This document shows positions 22,363-34,842 of a stretch of 64,000 nucleotides of DNA, piece after piece. Source of the DNA: Miscanthus floridulus. Lineage: Eukaryota; Streptophyta; Magnoliopsida; Poales; Poaceae. The position numbers and the translations under genes were made by a program. A model generated the notes under the pieces. It saw nothing but the letters and a program-made list of their open reading frames with translations, did no database searches and was not told where the DNA came from. The stretch lies in NCBI RefSeq assembly GCF_019320115.1, contig NC_089587.1:82891603-82955602 (forward strand), read 5' to 3'. Position 1 is the first letter of the stretch; every line of letters begins with the position of its first letter.

Positions 22363-24589
22363 TCTTCTTTTGTATATCAATTACAAAGCCGAAGGAAGGC
22401 ATTGGCTTCTTGATAGTGGGTGCACTCAACACATGATCGGTGATGCAAGAATGTTCAACTAAATCAACACCAATGACAATGATGGTTATGATAGTATCAC
22501 ATTTGGTGACAATGGCAAAGGTAAGGTCAAAGGGCTTGGTAAGATTGCAATATCCAATGACATGAGCATATCCAATATGTTGCTAGTAGAGAGCTTGAAC
22601 TTCAATTTGCTATCCATGGCACAATTGTGTGATCTTGGATTTAAATGTATATTTGGGGTAGATGATGTAGAGATCATAAATGTAGATGGCTCTAACTTCA
22701 TCTTCAAAGGCTTTAGATATGAGAATCTATACTTGGTTGATTTCAATGCTAGTGAAGCTAAATTATCTACATGCTTGTTCACTAAGTCTAACATGGGTTG
22801 GTTATGGTATAGAAGGCTTGGTCATGTTGGCATGAAACAATTGAATAGATTGGTTAAGCATGACTTGGTTAGAGGCTTGAAAGATGTTGTGTTTGAAAAG
22901 GATAAGCTTTGTAGCTCTTGTCAAGCCGGCAAACAAGTTGGAAACACCCATCCTAAGAAAAGCATGATGAGCACTAGTAAAGTATTTGAGTTATTGCATA
23001 TGGATTTGTTTGGGCCAACACAATATACTAGTATCGGTGGAAATAAATATGGCTTTGTGATAGTGGATGATTATACTAGATACACTTGGGTATTCTTTCT
23101 AGTGGACAAAAATGATATGTTTGCATCATTCAAATCATTTGTTAAAGGCATTCACAATGAGTTTGAAACAACCATCAAGAGAGTTAGAAGTGACAATGGT
23201 AGTAAGTTCAAGAACACTAGAATTGATGAGTTATGTGATGAATTTGGAATTAGACATCAATTCTCGGCCAAGTACATACCCCAATCAAATGGCCTTGTTG
23301 AGAGGAAGAATAGAACACTCATTGATATGGCAAGGTCTATGCTTAGTGAGTACAATGTGAGTCAATCTTTTTGGGCCAAAGCTATCAACACGGCTTGCTA
23401 TTGTAGCAACCGCCTCTATTGTCACCCATTGAAAGAGAAGACACCATATGAGCTCTTGAATGGTAGAAAGCTCAACATTGCATATTTTTGGGTGTTTGGT
23501 TGCAAATGCTATATCTTGAAGAAAGGCACTAGATTGGGTAAGTTTGACAAGAAATGTGATGAAGGATTCCTACTTGATTATTCCACTATAAGCAAAGCAT
23601 ATAGAGTTTGGAATTTGGATAGTGGTACTCTTGAGGAAGTTCATGATGTTGAATTTGATGAAACCAAGGGTTCACAAGTAGAGAATGAGAACTTAGAAGA
23701 TGTTAGAGGCATTCAACTTTCAAATACCATGAAGAACATGAATATTGGTGAATTGAGGCCTAGGCAAGTGAATGATGATGAAGATGATCAAGTGTAAGTG
23801 CTCTCTAACTCAAATGTGCAAGATGATACAAATCAAGCTAGTACAAGTGAATCTCATAATAATGAACAAGATCAAGTGGCTAGTACACCATCTCAACCCA
23901 ATGATCAAGCAAGTGCAAGCAATCAAGTTCTAATCCTCCAACCAACCAATGTTGTAAGAGATCACCCATTGGACACTATCATAGGTGATATTTCTAGAGG
24001 TGTACAAACAAGATCAAGATTGATACTGTTTTGTGAACACTTCTCATTTGTGTCATCCATTGAACCAAAGAAGATAGATGAAGCTTTGAAGGATGTTGAT
24101 TGGGTGAATGCTATGCATGAAGAATTGAATAACTTCATAAGAAATCAAGTATTAGAATTAGTAGAGAGACCAAAGGGATACAATGTGATTGGAACCAAAT
24201 GGGTCTTTAGAAACAAGCAAGATCAAGATGGGATAGTAGTAAGGAACAAAGCAAGATTAGTAGCATAAGGCTATACACAAGTTGAAGGTCTTGACTTTAG
24301 TAAAACATATGCCCCGATTGCTAGATTGGAAGCAATAAGAATCTTGCTAGCCTATGCTTGTGCCCACAACATCAAGCTCTATCAAATGGATGTTAAGAGT
24401 GCATTTCTCAATGGCTACATCAATGAAGAAGTATATGTTGAGCAACCTCCCGGTTTTAAAGATGACAAGAAGCCCAACCATGTGTACAAGTTGAAGAAGG
24501 CATTGTATGGCTTGAAGCAAGCACCTAGAGCATGGTATGAGAGATTGAGGGATTTCCTACTCTCTAAAGGGTTCACTATGGACAAGGTT
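22361..24589 (+). pseudogene. Copia pol, N-terminal part: protease, integrase, start of RT
   Basis: This lies in the +1 frame relative to gag. The aspartic protease is seen as LLDSGCTQHM (about 22410). The GAG_pre-integrase/zinc region (HVGMKQLNRLVKHDL ... CSSCQAGK) follows near 22820-22940. The integrase core shows HMDLFGPT, VRSDNGSKF and NGLVERKNRT. Reverse transcriptase begins with EELNNFIRNQVLELV, then [20 protein letters not shown] near 24390-24450. Stops lie at 22460, 23795 and 24266, each one transition from CAA. The frame is cut after the TMDKV codons by the solo LTR; its continuation is 29362-30369. Confidence 0.9.
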
Positions 24590-27500
24590 TGTAACACCCT
24601 AGGTGTTTGCCTTCCACATTTGCACTTGCATTTCATGGACATGAGCATCATTCATTCATCCATAAGCTTATATCACATGAAACATGTCTTTGAAATATTG
24701 CAACGTATCGTTATGTTTCTTGTGTGTTGTTTCCTTTATGAAATGTAATGTGTGCAACACTTAAGTGCAACATGTGCCACTCACTTAGTGAAACAAAGTT
24801 AGTTAGTACTATGCAACAAGAATATGAAACAAGTGAAACATGACTATGAAACAGTTGTAACATTTCATGTGTTTTTTATTGTTTCAGTACACACCTTGCT
24901 TGATTCTTGTGTGACCAATGTATGGTGTGGCTAAAAATTCTTTAAGTAACTTAGTTACACCTAGAATGTCAATTGGGACATTGTTCATGTTGATCACTTT
25001 GACTAATTAGGTCCCCAAGTCATGGTTTGACCAAATTTGACCCCTAAACCCTTTGGTTTGACTATTTAAAAAGTGTAGCTTAGGATGTTTGCATGTCTAA
25101 GCAACCTAAAACAAAGTTGTAGCAAATTTTATAAGGAACAAACTTTGTTTAGAAGCCAAGTCATGAAAATGTGCACAACATGTTCAAAAAGGACCCACAA
25201 GTCAGTTTTGAAGGTGGATTCAACACTTGAAAAATTTGCTAAGTCCTAACTGCCATGTCAGTTTGATTGAGCCCACTTTGGCTTGATACAACTCTTGATC
25301 TATGGAGATCTGGCTATTGATTTCTAAATCAAAGTTGTTGCCCTACTATAGCTCTATAACTTTCATGAACATTTCTTCCCCTAACTCGTCTCGGTTTAGG
25401 AGCTAATCACTGTCAAACTTAGCCTGTCAGTCGGTGATTGGAGCACTGAATCAGCGTTTCAGTCATGCTACAGTGATCTCCATTTCAGAAAATGCCTGTC
25501 GCGTGGGTGACGCGCGTCGCCGATCGCCTGACTGCGTAGGCCACGCGCCGTGGCTGGCCTGACGCCGCTGCCGGTGTCCTCCACTTGAAGCCACGTCCGC
25601 CTACCTGTCTGCTCACTCTTCCTTTCTCCTTCACTTCTCCAGCTCGCAGCAGCAGCAGCAGAAGTGTAGCCGCTCCGCCATCGCTGCCGCAGAGCTTCGC
25701 CGTCGCAGAGCTTGCAAACCACCGCAAAAACACGAACTTCGTCTTCACCGTAGCTCCACAGTGTTCGTCTCGACCTTCTCCACCACTTAGCTAGACCATT
25801 AGAGCTTGGGTAAGGTCGCTGTGACCATTCCACCACCGCCCACCATGGATGAGCCTCACCGGAGTTGGCACTCACCGTGGCCGGCGCACCATAGCACCCT
25901 TCTTCTATCCCTAGCCCGTCTCGTCTTCCCCATCTCATGTAGTAGCTCCTATGAAGATGCTACCAACCAAGACGGTCCGATCATGCTGGAATGCGGCCGC
26001 GCACTGCCGTGCGCCCCAGCAGAGCCGCCGTGCGCCATGGCCGGCGTGCTTAGGGGTCGTTAGGGTCTAGACTTAGGGGGTCAATCGACGCGTGGGAACT
26101 TGGGGAGCACGCTGGTGCTGTCCAATTCGCCGGAGGAGTCGCCGTCGGCGAGTTCCACCGTCGCCGCGCCGTTGAAGCCGCCTCCCCTGTTTCGCTGTCA
26201 CTGACCGGTGGGGTCAGCTGACACCCAGGTCCCACACGGTAGTGACTGTTGTTCATAGGGCTAGTTCAAAAATTCTAGTTTTGAATGCTGATTTGAGATT
26301 TTTGTATCTTCAAATGTGTAGATCCAAATACTATGATTCAAATTTTGTTAGACTCACAGTGAGGTCTAATATTTAAGAAAAATATATCTTGAGCACATTA
26401 TGTAGAAATTTTGGATGAATTAAATAGGATCTTGAAAAGTGTTTTTGAATGCATGCAAACTTGTTTAAATCATAACTTGAGTTTCTGTGATCCAAAAATT
26501 GTGAAATTTTGTGGGTGAGCTAGTATTGCTTAGTAGAAGCTCTGGTTAAAATTTTAGAGGCATTGCATGTGTAGTTTTTGAGTTATATATTTTCCTTTTA
26601 TCATTTATGGATAATTGTGTGAATTTTTGTAAATTATCTAGGAATCCTATGGCCATGAAACTTGGTAGGTAGTATCTTGGTACCTTAAGGATGCTAGAAA
26701 AAATATGAAATCTGTTGTTTGACACTTTTCACTAAGGTTTCCTAATTATGCCATTTTAAGCCATTCTGCCTTACCAATTTTGTGTAGGCTGCTATACTTA
26801 CTTAAATGGTGTGAAATTTTTATGGTAGTCTACTTAGGGCATGTAGTATCTACTGTAATTTTTGTAGATTTAATGGTGTAGTTTTCATATATGTTTACTA
26901 TTTCCTCTAATTAAATAAATAAATTAAGAAAGGTATTAGAGGAAATGTTTTGGTGATGAACACCCTACTTTCTGGTGTCCTTATGATATGTGTGACATGT
27001 GAGTAGATTTAGTTTTGTCCAATTATATGTTTACATCTTAAGTTATTAATTATTCGTTTGTATTATGTCCCTCTGGACAGATCTGAGGACTTTAGAAAGT
27101 TCCCTATGATATTTTAGTTTTCTGTGAATGTGATGAATACAAGAGTTGTAGATAATTTATGTATCTAGCTCCTGTAAAAATTTGAGGGCATTTGGCCTAG
27201 TAGTTTAGAAACTACAGCTGTTTAAAGTTAGGTTCCAGTTTTTGCTTACTCTCTGCCTTGTGAGGATAGAGTTCTGTTGATTGATGAATTTGACCTGATA
27301 AAAGTTTGAATCATGCTTTGAGGTCTGAAAATGAATTGTAGATAATTTCATAAGCTTTCCAGATTGTCTTGTTGTATGTCATTTGGATTTATAAATCTCT
27401 AGTTATGGCTAGTTTACTGTACCACTACATAGTCTCCATTTTGTTGAAATGCAAATGCTTGAGTGCATGCTTGCGCTATGTGCTCGTTGATTGTTTAGGG

Positions 27501-29356
27501 GTTAGCCTAACTTGAGAATATGCTTAGGTGCAGGTGCTAGGTCATTAATTGAAGATGAGCAATTATACATTAGGTTGTATAAACTTGGTAAGTAAAGTGA
27601 TTTGAATAGGGCTTAAGTTAGAATATGCAAACTACAGCGAACATGCGCATTCCCCGAGCATCCCTGACATTCATCATGTACATCCATGATATTTATCTTG
27701 CGCATTCATGCAATAGGTGTGCCGGAGGGAGTGACGTTGCTGGAGTTCGAGGGAGCCAACCAGGAGGAGGAGCCCGAGGTGCAGGAAGCCGACGAAGCAG
27801 CCGCCGCGGAGGAATTGCCCGAGTGCCCTGACCATCAGCCTTCCTCATTCCTGAAAGGCAAGCCCTAGAGCATATTAAGCCTCCCATGTTTTTACGAATA
27901 CATTGAGTATCTTTTATTGTTGATGATGTATTAAGTATAGGAATTGGTTGGAACCAATTGCTGCATTATATATCCTTCCTTGTCTAGATATCGCATTGGA
28001 ATCCTATTTAAGTTCAGGACGGGTTAAATGCTTAGCCATGCTTAGTGCGGTAGAAGTCAGGTGATTTCCTATCATCTACGAGCTTTAGGATGAGGTGGAT
28101 CACGGTTAGCTATATTTGCTATCGTGGAAAAGAACCATGTGAATAATGAATTAAGACCGGGCGGGGTCTTGTGTAGGTTTGGACACAGTGACTCCGTCTG
28201 AGTCGTTTAAGGACCGATACGCTGTACGTCCTCATGTCATGTTGAACGCAGCCTAACACTTAGCTGGCCGGATAAGTCGTTCCGACCGCAAAGCCTAGTA
28301 GCTCGACTCAGGCTGGGGACGCGAGCAGTGGCGTGCATTCTAGAGGTAGTAAGAATGTATGGAGAGCCATTGGTATAAGTCCAAGGCGGGTTAGAGTCCC
28401 GAACAACCTTGGCAGAGTGGTTCTTTGAGAATGCCGATCTGTTCAGACTCGCGACTCCTGAATCGTACCAAAGGTGTCTTGTTTGCGACCTTAACGGGGG
28501 AAGCAAGGTTTGTGTTTAGGAATACCCCTCCAGCTAGATAGGAATCAATTCGAATCACCGTCTCTCCCGGATAGTGAGAACTTGACTGAGCAGCGGCAAC
28601 GTAGATTCAATTAATTTAACGATATGGTTAAATGGATGATGATGATAAGGTTGCCACAATGAATACCTGATATGGTTATTAATGTTTGCACCCTAATAAA
28701 ATGATTGCTTAAGTATAGGTGCTAATATAGATGACAGGTTAATGGCTAAAAAGTCACTGCTAGTCATGTTAAGAGTTGATCATATTACTTATGCTTTTCT
28801 GCAAAAAGAAAGTGTCAGCCAGCTCCACTATATTAAGCTATGCATAATCCTTGGTGTCATTTGTTTGGTTTTCGACGGGTAAGTCTAGCTAAGTACATTT
28901 CCGTACTCAGGGTTTATTCCCTCTTGTTGTAGATGACCTCCTATATCAGGGATTCTGTAAGTATTGTCTCCACCCGACGGGTGATGAAGACTAGATCATG
29001 GGCATGATCTCTGTTCTCTTATCTGAATGCTTTTGCGGGCCATGATCAGCAAACCAGTATGTGTATTTGAACTCAATGTGTGAGTTAAACTATTTGCTTC
29101 CGCATGTTTTACAAGACTTGTTTTGTAATAACAATGACTCTGTGATGATGTAATCTATTTGTGAACGTCTGTGAAATGTTGTAACGTACGATATGTTATG
29201 TTGAATTACTATGATCTTGGTTGTATGCAAGTTGGTTTGAAATCCTTCGAGATTTCGGTTGACTACTGGGTTTATATGGGCTCAAGTTCAAGAATTTGAT
29301 TGTTTCGGTGATTGTTTTTGTACTTATGCTCTTATAAATTGGATGGTTCTGTGACA
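24590..29356 (+). repeat. Solo long LTR (copy 2), TSD AGGTT, inside Copia pol
   Basis: The insert begins TGTAACACCC and ends TCTGTGACA, giving TG...CA termini. It is flanked by a perfect 5-bp duplication AGGTT (24585-24589 and 29357-29361); deleting insert plus one AGGTT restores the Copia frame exactly. At 4767 bp with no gag or pol it is a solo LTR, formed by recombination between the LTRs of a former full element. Its internal order matches copies 1 and 3: AT-rich, GC-rich block (25480-26240), AT-rich, acidic reading frame (27719-27868), hairpin (about 28890) with TTGTTGTAG, end. Family probably Del/Tekay-like Ty3/gypsy by LTR size (inference). Confidence 0.85.
27719..27868 (+). other. Short acidic reading frame inside long LTR copy 2
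   Basis: It follows a possible splice acceptor 'tgcaatag' and encodes a Glu-rich stretch (EEEPEVQEADEAA) ending CPDHQPSSFLKGKP, followed at once by a stop. It aligns with the acidic frame of copy 1, including the shared ECPDH, PSSF and GKP elements. Confidence 0.45.
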
Positions 29357-29361
29357 AGGTT

Positions 29362-30369
29362 GACACCACTCTTTTCATCAAGAAGATTGGAAAAGATCTA
29401 TTTGTATTGCAAATCTATGTAGATGACATCATATTTAGATCAACCAATCAAGACTTTTGTGATGGGTTTAGAAAGATGATGGCTAATGAGTTTGAAATGT
29501 CCATGATTGGAGAGTTAAGCTACTTCCTTGGTCTTCAAATCAAGCAATTAAAGAATAATACATTTGTAAGTCAAGGCAAGTACATCAAGGACATGATCAA
29601 GAAGTTTAGCATGTGTGATAGAAAAGTCATTAGCACACCAATGGGAACCAATGACAACTTGGATAGTGATGCAAGTGGAAATATGGTGGATCAAAAGTTG
29701 TATCGGTCTATGATTGGAAGCCTACTCTATGTGACTGCATTAAGGTTGGATGTCATGTTTAGTGTATGCATATGTGCAAGATTTCAAGCCTCACCAAGAG
29801 AAAGTTATTTGAAGGCTACAAAGAGGATATTGAGGTACTTGAAGCATACACCAAATGTTGGTTTGTGGTATCCCAAAGGAGCAAAGTTTAAACTAGTTGG
29901 TTACTCTGACTCGGATTATGCGGGATGCAAGGTTGAAAGGAAGAACACCTCGGGCACATATCAATTGTTGGGAAGATCACTTGTTTCATGATCATCAAAG
30001 AAGCAAAATAGTATTGCATTATCAACCACCGAAGCCGAATACATATCCGCCGGTAGTTGTTGTGCACAAATACTTTGGATGAAGGTCACTTTGTGTGACT
30101 TTGGAATCAAGTTCAAGAAAGTGCCATTGCTATATGACAATGAGAGTGCAATCAAGTTAACCAACAATCTGGTTCAACATGCAAGAACAAAGCACATTGA
30201 TGTCCGCCACCATTTCATAAAAGATCACCAACAAAAAGGGGACATTTGCATTGAGAGTGTAGGCACCGAAGATCAACTTGCCGATATATTCACCAAGGCA
30301 TTGGATGAGAAAAGGTTTTGCAAGCTAAGGAATGAGTTGAACATATTGGATTTCTCAAATATGTGTTGA
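29362..30369 (+). pseudogene. Copia pol, C-terminal part: rest of RT and RNase H
   Basis: The frame resumes in phase after the AGGTT duplication. The catalytic YVDDI motif is at about 29416-29430, followed by GELSYFLGLQIKQ, the SMIGSLLYVTA region and GYSDSDYAGC of RNase H. A TGA at 29989 replaces the Trp of the usual SWSSKKQ motif. The frame then continues through STTEAEYISAGSCCAQ, NESAIKLTNN and RTKHIDVRHHFIKD to a natural end at 30369. Together these copy element RNA into DNA in the particle. Only the one stop interrupts this half. Confidence 0.9.
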
Positions 30370-31636
30370 TGCACTCCCAACTCATATGACATGCATGTCC
30401 TTCGAGCGATCCAAGGTAAAAGTTGATTGGCATGACATACATCTTTGCTAAGGACATGATTAGTGCATCTAGTCACATTTTTAATTTTATTAGGACCTTT
30501 CAAGTGGTTCTATTTTATTAGGCTCATTCATGAAAATCAAATGATTTTGATGTCTATATGGTATCAATATTGCTTCTATGCTTGACTTGATCTAGTGGTA
30601 GCATATGACATGTTTATGGGCTTGTAAACCTAGTGTTTAATCTAAAAAATGAGCTCTAAGTATTTAACTCAGCATGATATAAGATAACCCTCATTTGGAG
30701 GTGTAAAGAAGCTTGTTCTTGGATCAAACTGAGTTAAATATCTTTGATAAATGATCTAGACTAGACCAAATTTGGGAAAATGATCCTCACCCCATTGATT
30801 GACATTGATAATCTCGACCCTACAAGTAATACTATCTATATTTTGAACCTTTGTGGTCATTGATGACAAAGGGGGAGAGAAACAAAGATAGTAGCAAAGA
30901 TAGTGAAAAAGGGGAAGAAATATCATAAAGGGAGAGAAACATAAAGATATCTTGATATATGACATAGGGGGAGAGATATGACAAAGGAAAGGGATCAACT
31001 AAAATTTTGAGCACACAAGTAGGGGGAGCAAGCTCATGAAGTTGTGTGGTGCATTTGAATGTGCATTTCATATGTTTGCTTGCATGGCATAAGTTCTAAA
31101 TTTAAAATATCCATGCTTGTGTGGTGTATGCTAGTTGTAGGTTTGAATGATGAAATGAAAAACTAGCATGCATAGAATATCGCTTGCATGGCATAAGTTC
31201 TAAATTTAAAATATCCATGCTTGTGTGGTGTATGCTAGTTGTAGGTTTGAATGATGAAATAAAAAACTAGCATGTATAGAATATCTAATGATTTCATTGC
31301 CAAGTGTTTCCAAGTGGTATTTAGCTAACCATGGTGCTAAGGATGGTATATTGGTGCACTCCGATTGGTATCATGCTTCAAAGGTCCATCTTTTATACCT
31401 TAGCATCATTTGGTAGATATTGTCTCTTATATTTCCTATCTAAGCATATGTGCAAGCTACAATCCAAACTCTTAGCACATATGTAGGGGGAGCAATTGCT
31501 ACCATTTAGGGTTCATGAAACTTGTCCATATCCTTTTACAAATGGTAAATATGCTTGGGCAAGCAACATGGATTCAATTGAATTTCAATTTATATCTTTG
31601 TGAAAGGGTTGTCATCAATTACCAAAAAGGGGAGAT
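30370..31636 (+). other. Copia non-coding zone between pol and 3' LTR, with PPT
   Basis: There is no reading frame worth reporting, so no env-like gene is visible here. A near-perfect 114-bp tandem duplication occupies about 31078-31305. Several 'agggggag' purine motifs are present, and the functional PPT is probably 'aaaaaggggaga' at about 31624-31635, immediately before the 3' LTR. Confidence 0.7.
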
Positions 31637-34363
31637 TGAAAGCTCTAGTTTGGTTTTGGTGAATTGATGAAACCCTAAGTGCTAACCTAGTTTATCAAGT
31701 GATCATGAGATAGGTAGCACATTCCAAGTGGTGAAGCAAATGAAGATCATAACATGATGATGATATCATGATGATGATCAAGTGCTTGGACTTGGAAAGA
31801 AGAAAGAGAAAAATAAAAAGCTCAAGGCAAAGATATAAACCATAGGAGCTATTTTATTTTGGTGATTAAGACACTTAGAGAGTGTGATCATATTTAGGTT
31901 TGATAGCCGTACTATTAAGAGGGGTAAAACTCGTATCGAAATGCGGTTATCAAAGTGCCACTAGATGCTCTAACTCATTGCATATGCATTTAGGATCTAG
32001 TGGAGTGCTAACACCCTTGAAAATGTTTGTGAAAATATGCTAACACATGTGCACAAGGTGATACACTTGGTGGTTGGCACATTTGAGCAAGGGTGAAGAA
32101 GATAGAGTTAAAGATGAGTTAGTCGCGCTTGTTACAAAGTGACCGGATGCGTTCGGTATGGTGATCGGACATGTCCGGTATTTGGCGATGAACTCAGCGA
32201 CCAGACGCATCCGGTCGCCACATCGGATGCATCCGATGTGAATCAGAAAAAACAGTATACGGCAGGATAGTCGATCGGACATTGGCAGCGTCCGGTCGGG
32301 CAAGGATGCTTACTGTACTCCACCAAATGATGCGGCTTAGCATCCGGTCATTTGTGATTCAACGTCCGATGTGAGCGTCTAGTCGTCGGCAGATTGGGTA
32401 GCAACGGCTCTGTTGTTTTGAACTAGACACATGGCAGTCTAGGAGCTACCAGACACGTCCGGTATGCCGACCGGACGCGTCCGGTATTCACGACTGATGT
32501 GTCTGGTGCTGTGTCCGGTCAGTTGGACCGGAGCATCTAGTCAGCCCGTGTTATACCTAGTGAAGGGGTATAACGGCTCTATTTCATGGGAGCTTCTATT
32601 TAAGCCCCATGGCTGGATGTAGCTCACAACTTTTGGCCATTTTCATTAACATAGCAACCTTGTGAGCTTAGCCAAAGCCCTCCCATCTATCTTCATCATT
32701 GATTCATCATCTTTGTGAGATTGAGAGTGAATCCAAGTGCATTACTTGAGTGTTTGCATCTAGAGGCACTTGATGTTCGTGTTTCGCTGTGGGTTTCGCT
32801 TGTTACTCTTGGTGGTTGCCGCCACCTAGATGGCTTGGAGCAGCGAGGATCGTTGAGTGGAGGGTGGTGATTGTCTCCGGCTCCGATCATGGTGATTGTG
32901 AGGGGTTCTTGACCTTTCCCCGGTGGAGCGCCAAAAGGTACTCTAGTGGATTACTCGTGGCTTGTGTGATCCTCATCTTATGTTGGTTGTGCGGCACCCT
33001 ATTGAGGGTTTGGCGTGTGAAGCCAATTAGCGCGTGAACCTCCAAGTGAGTGAATCACCACAACGAGGACTAGCTTGCCGGCAAGCAAGTGAACATCAGT
33101 AAAAAATCATTGTGTTCATCCTTTGATTCCGAGGTGATTGATCTTCATTGATATTGATTCTTATGATTGATTGGTTTACTCCTCGACACGGCAGTATAAC
33201 CTTCTTGATCACTCTCTTTACTTTACCGCAAACTAGTTGTCAAGCTCTTTAGTGTAGCTAGTTGTGAAAGCTTGCTTGTTTGGTTTATGTGGCTCTTTAG
33301 TTAGCCTTTGAGAGCACACTAACATAGGGTAGTGTTATAGCTATTGAGTGAATAGATACTATCTAAACTAGAATTGTAGTAGGTGGCTTGTATTTTGAGT
33401 AGGCTAGCGCAACACTTGCTTCGCCTCATAATTGTCTTACCATTTTGTTAAGGGTCTGTTTGGATGTAGATATTGAGGGGTTGAAATTGAATTGGGTTCA
33501 ATACCAAAGCAGCCATGGTATTGAAATGGCCACAATTCGAATACCATTGTTTGGATGACCATTGGATTGTTTTTTGGAATGAGCTCAAATCCAATACCTG
33601 GATGCAAAACCATAGAATTGAAACTCGCTCACACCCTACAGTTAGGACAAGACCTGTCGTCGTTGTTCATGGCGGGTGGAGCGCGACCTCGGTGGGAGAT
33701 CGACCGCAGGGGAGACCGACAGTGGCATCCATGGCGTGCGCGCCAACAGTAGGGGGAGCGAGGCTACCAGGGGGGCTCGACCCTAGCGGCTCGCCAACAG
33801 CAGGAGGAGCGAGCGAGGCCGCCATGGGGGAGTTTGACCTGGGCATGGAGAGCAAGAGGAAGGGGTCGCGAGCAGGAACCTCTGGCTGCGGCATGGAGGA
33901 GGCCCTGAGGAACCTCCGTGGTCGAGCAGGCGTACTACTCCCGGCACCGGATCTGGGGCCCGCATCGCCAGCGGGGGCGCATGGCGAGCAAGAGGGAGGG
34001 GTCGCGCGCGAGGCCGCCATGGGGGAGCGAGCTCGCGAGAGAGGGAGCTCGACCCAGCTCTTTTCCATGGGCGTAGAGGAAGGTCGCGTCGCATGGGGAC
34101 GAAAGGGGAGCGCCGATTCAGATGAATACGGAGGGGGTGGGCTTGGTATTGCGGGCGAGGCTGTGCAGGTGGACCGAATGCCTCGTGATATTGGAGTCCA
34201 TTTCCACAGGCCAATACCAAAGCCATCCAAACAATAGAATTAGGGGCTACCAATGCCAATTCCAAATTCTAGGCCTGAATACCAACATCCAAATGGGTTG
34301 TAAGTGTTGTTGTAGAAATTTTTATTAGGCTATTCACCCCCCTCTAGCCATTAGGACCTTTTA
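31637..34363 (+). repeat. 3' LTR of the Copia element, interrupted
   Basis: It begins TGAAAGCTCTAG and ends GGACCTTTTA, with the terminal CA changed to TA. Without the 849-bp insert (33452-34300) and one TAA it is 1875 bp, one base from the 5' LTR. The CCGGACG-rich zone lies at about 32140-32550. Confidence 0.9.
33452..34300. mobile_element. Harbinger-like (Tourist-type) element in the 3' LTR, TSD TAA
   Basis: The insert starts GGGTCTGTTTGGATG and ends CATCCAAATGGGTTG. It lies between TAA (33449-33451) and TAA (34301-34303); the 5' LTR at 20165-20177 shows the empty site 'ttgttaagtgttg'. Inner ends contain many 'ccaatacc' and 'ggtattg' repeats. The central ~550 bp are GC-rich, and a 240-codon open frame there looks like filler. 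Confidence 0.8.
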
Positions 34364-34842
34364 GGCGGACGTTGTGGACACGCCGAAACTCGTAGCCAGG
34401 TGTGGGCACGCAGCTTTGGCAGGGCACGACGACGACGGATACGCCCAGGCACGGGCGTGGTGGCCATGGCGCACGCTGGGGACAGACTGCGCGCGGGTGG
34501 GGGGGTGCCCGCTGTGGCCGGGGACGTCCGTGGGGGACGTGGTGGTTCGGGCAGCTCGCCGGTCACGGTGGAGGCGAGGATGGTCGCGATGGAAACAATC
34601 GGTGAGGAGCGAAATAGAACAAAATGAACCGTTTTCTTTGTGTAATCAGTGGCATGGTGGATAATTTTTCTCAACTCCACCAAAGTTGGATCTAGTGGAG
34701 CACCTCTTGAGGAGATCCACCAATTTGGGGAGCGATCAACTAGTGGAGCTGGTGAAACTGGAGGTGTTTGGCAAATTTTTTTGGATCTAGATCTGAATTT
34801 CGTGGATCTAGAGCTGATGGAGCCGTCCCAAACAGGCCCTTA

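Larger units (their letters stand above)
18356..34363 (+). mobile_element. Copia (SIRE/Maximus-like) LTR retrotransposon, complete but dead, with two nested insertions
   Basis: The element runs from a 5' LTR (18356-20229) through PBS, gag, protease-integrase-RT-RNase H, a long non-coding 3' zone and a PPT to a 3' LTR (31637-34363). The order integrase before RT makes it Copia. The Lys/Asp-rich gag with CCHC knuckle, ~1.9-kb LTRs and >1.2 kb between pol and the 3' LTR suggest the SIRE/Maximus lineage (inference). Flanks GATGG and GGCGG do not form a clean 5-bp duplication. A 4767-bp solo LTR sits in pol and an 849-bp Harbinger-like element sits in the 3' LTR. Coding frames have many stops and the element cannot be autonomous. 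Confidence 0.9.
17937..34839. mobile_element. Harbinger-like non-autonomous element, TSD TTA, hosting the Copia element
   Basis: The left end GGGCCTGTTTGGGACAGCTC (after TTA at 17934-17936) mirrors the right end GAGCCGTCCCAAACAGGCCC (before TTA at 34840-34842). The element's own DNA is 17937-18355 plus 34364-34839, about 0.9 kb, with GC-rich interior; the remainder is the inserted Copia element. TTA duplication and GGGCCTGTTTGG ends point to PIF/Harbinger (Tourist-like). Its right-end sequence is similar to that of the transposase-bearing remnant ending at 5310, so that family could have mobilised it. Confidence 0.8.

Noticed and set aside
30370..31636. Possible env-like gene, as found in some SIRE elements
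   Set aside because: No open frame of useful length and no membrane-protein pattern in this stretch.
33515..34237. 240-codon frame in the Harbinger-like insert
   Set aside because: Gly/Ala/Arg-rich, overlaps long frames on the other strand and spans the inverted ends; treated as GC-rich filler.
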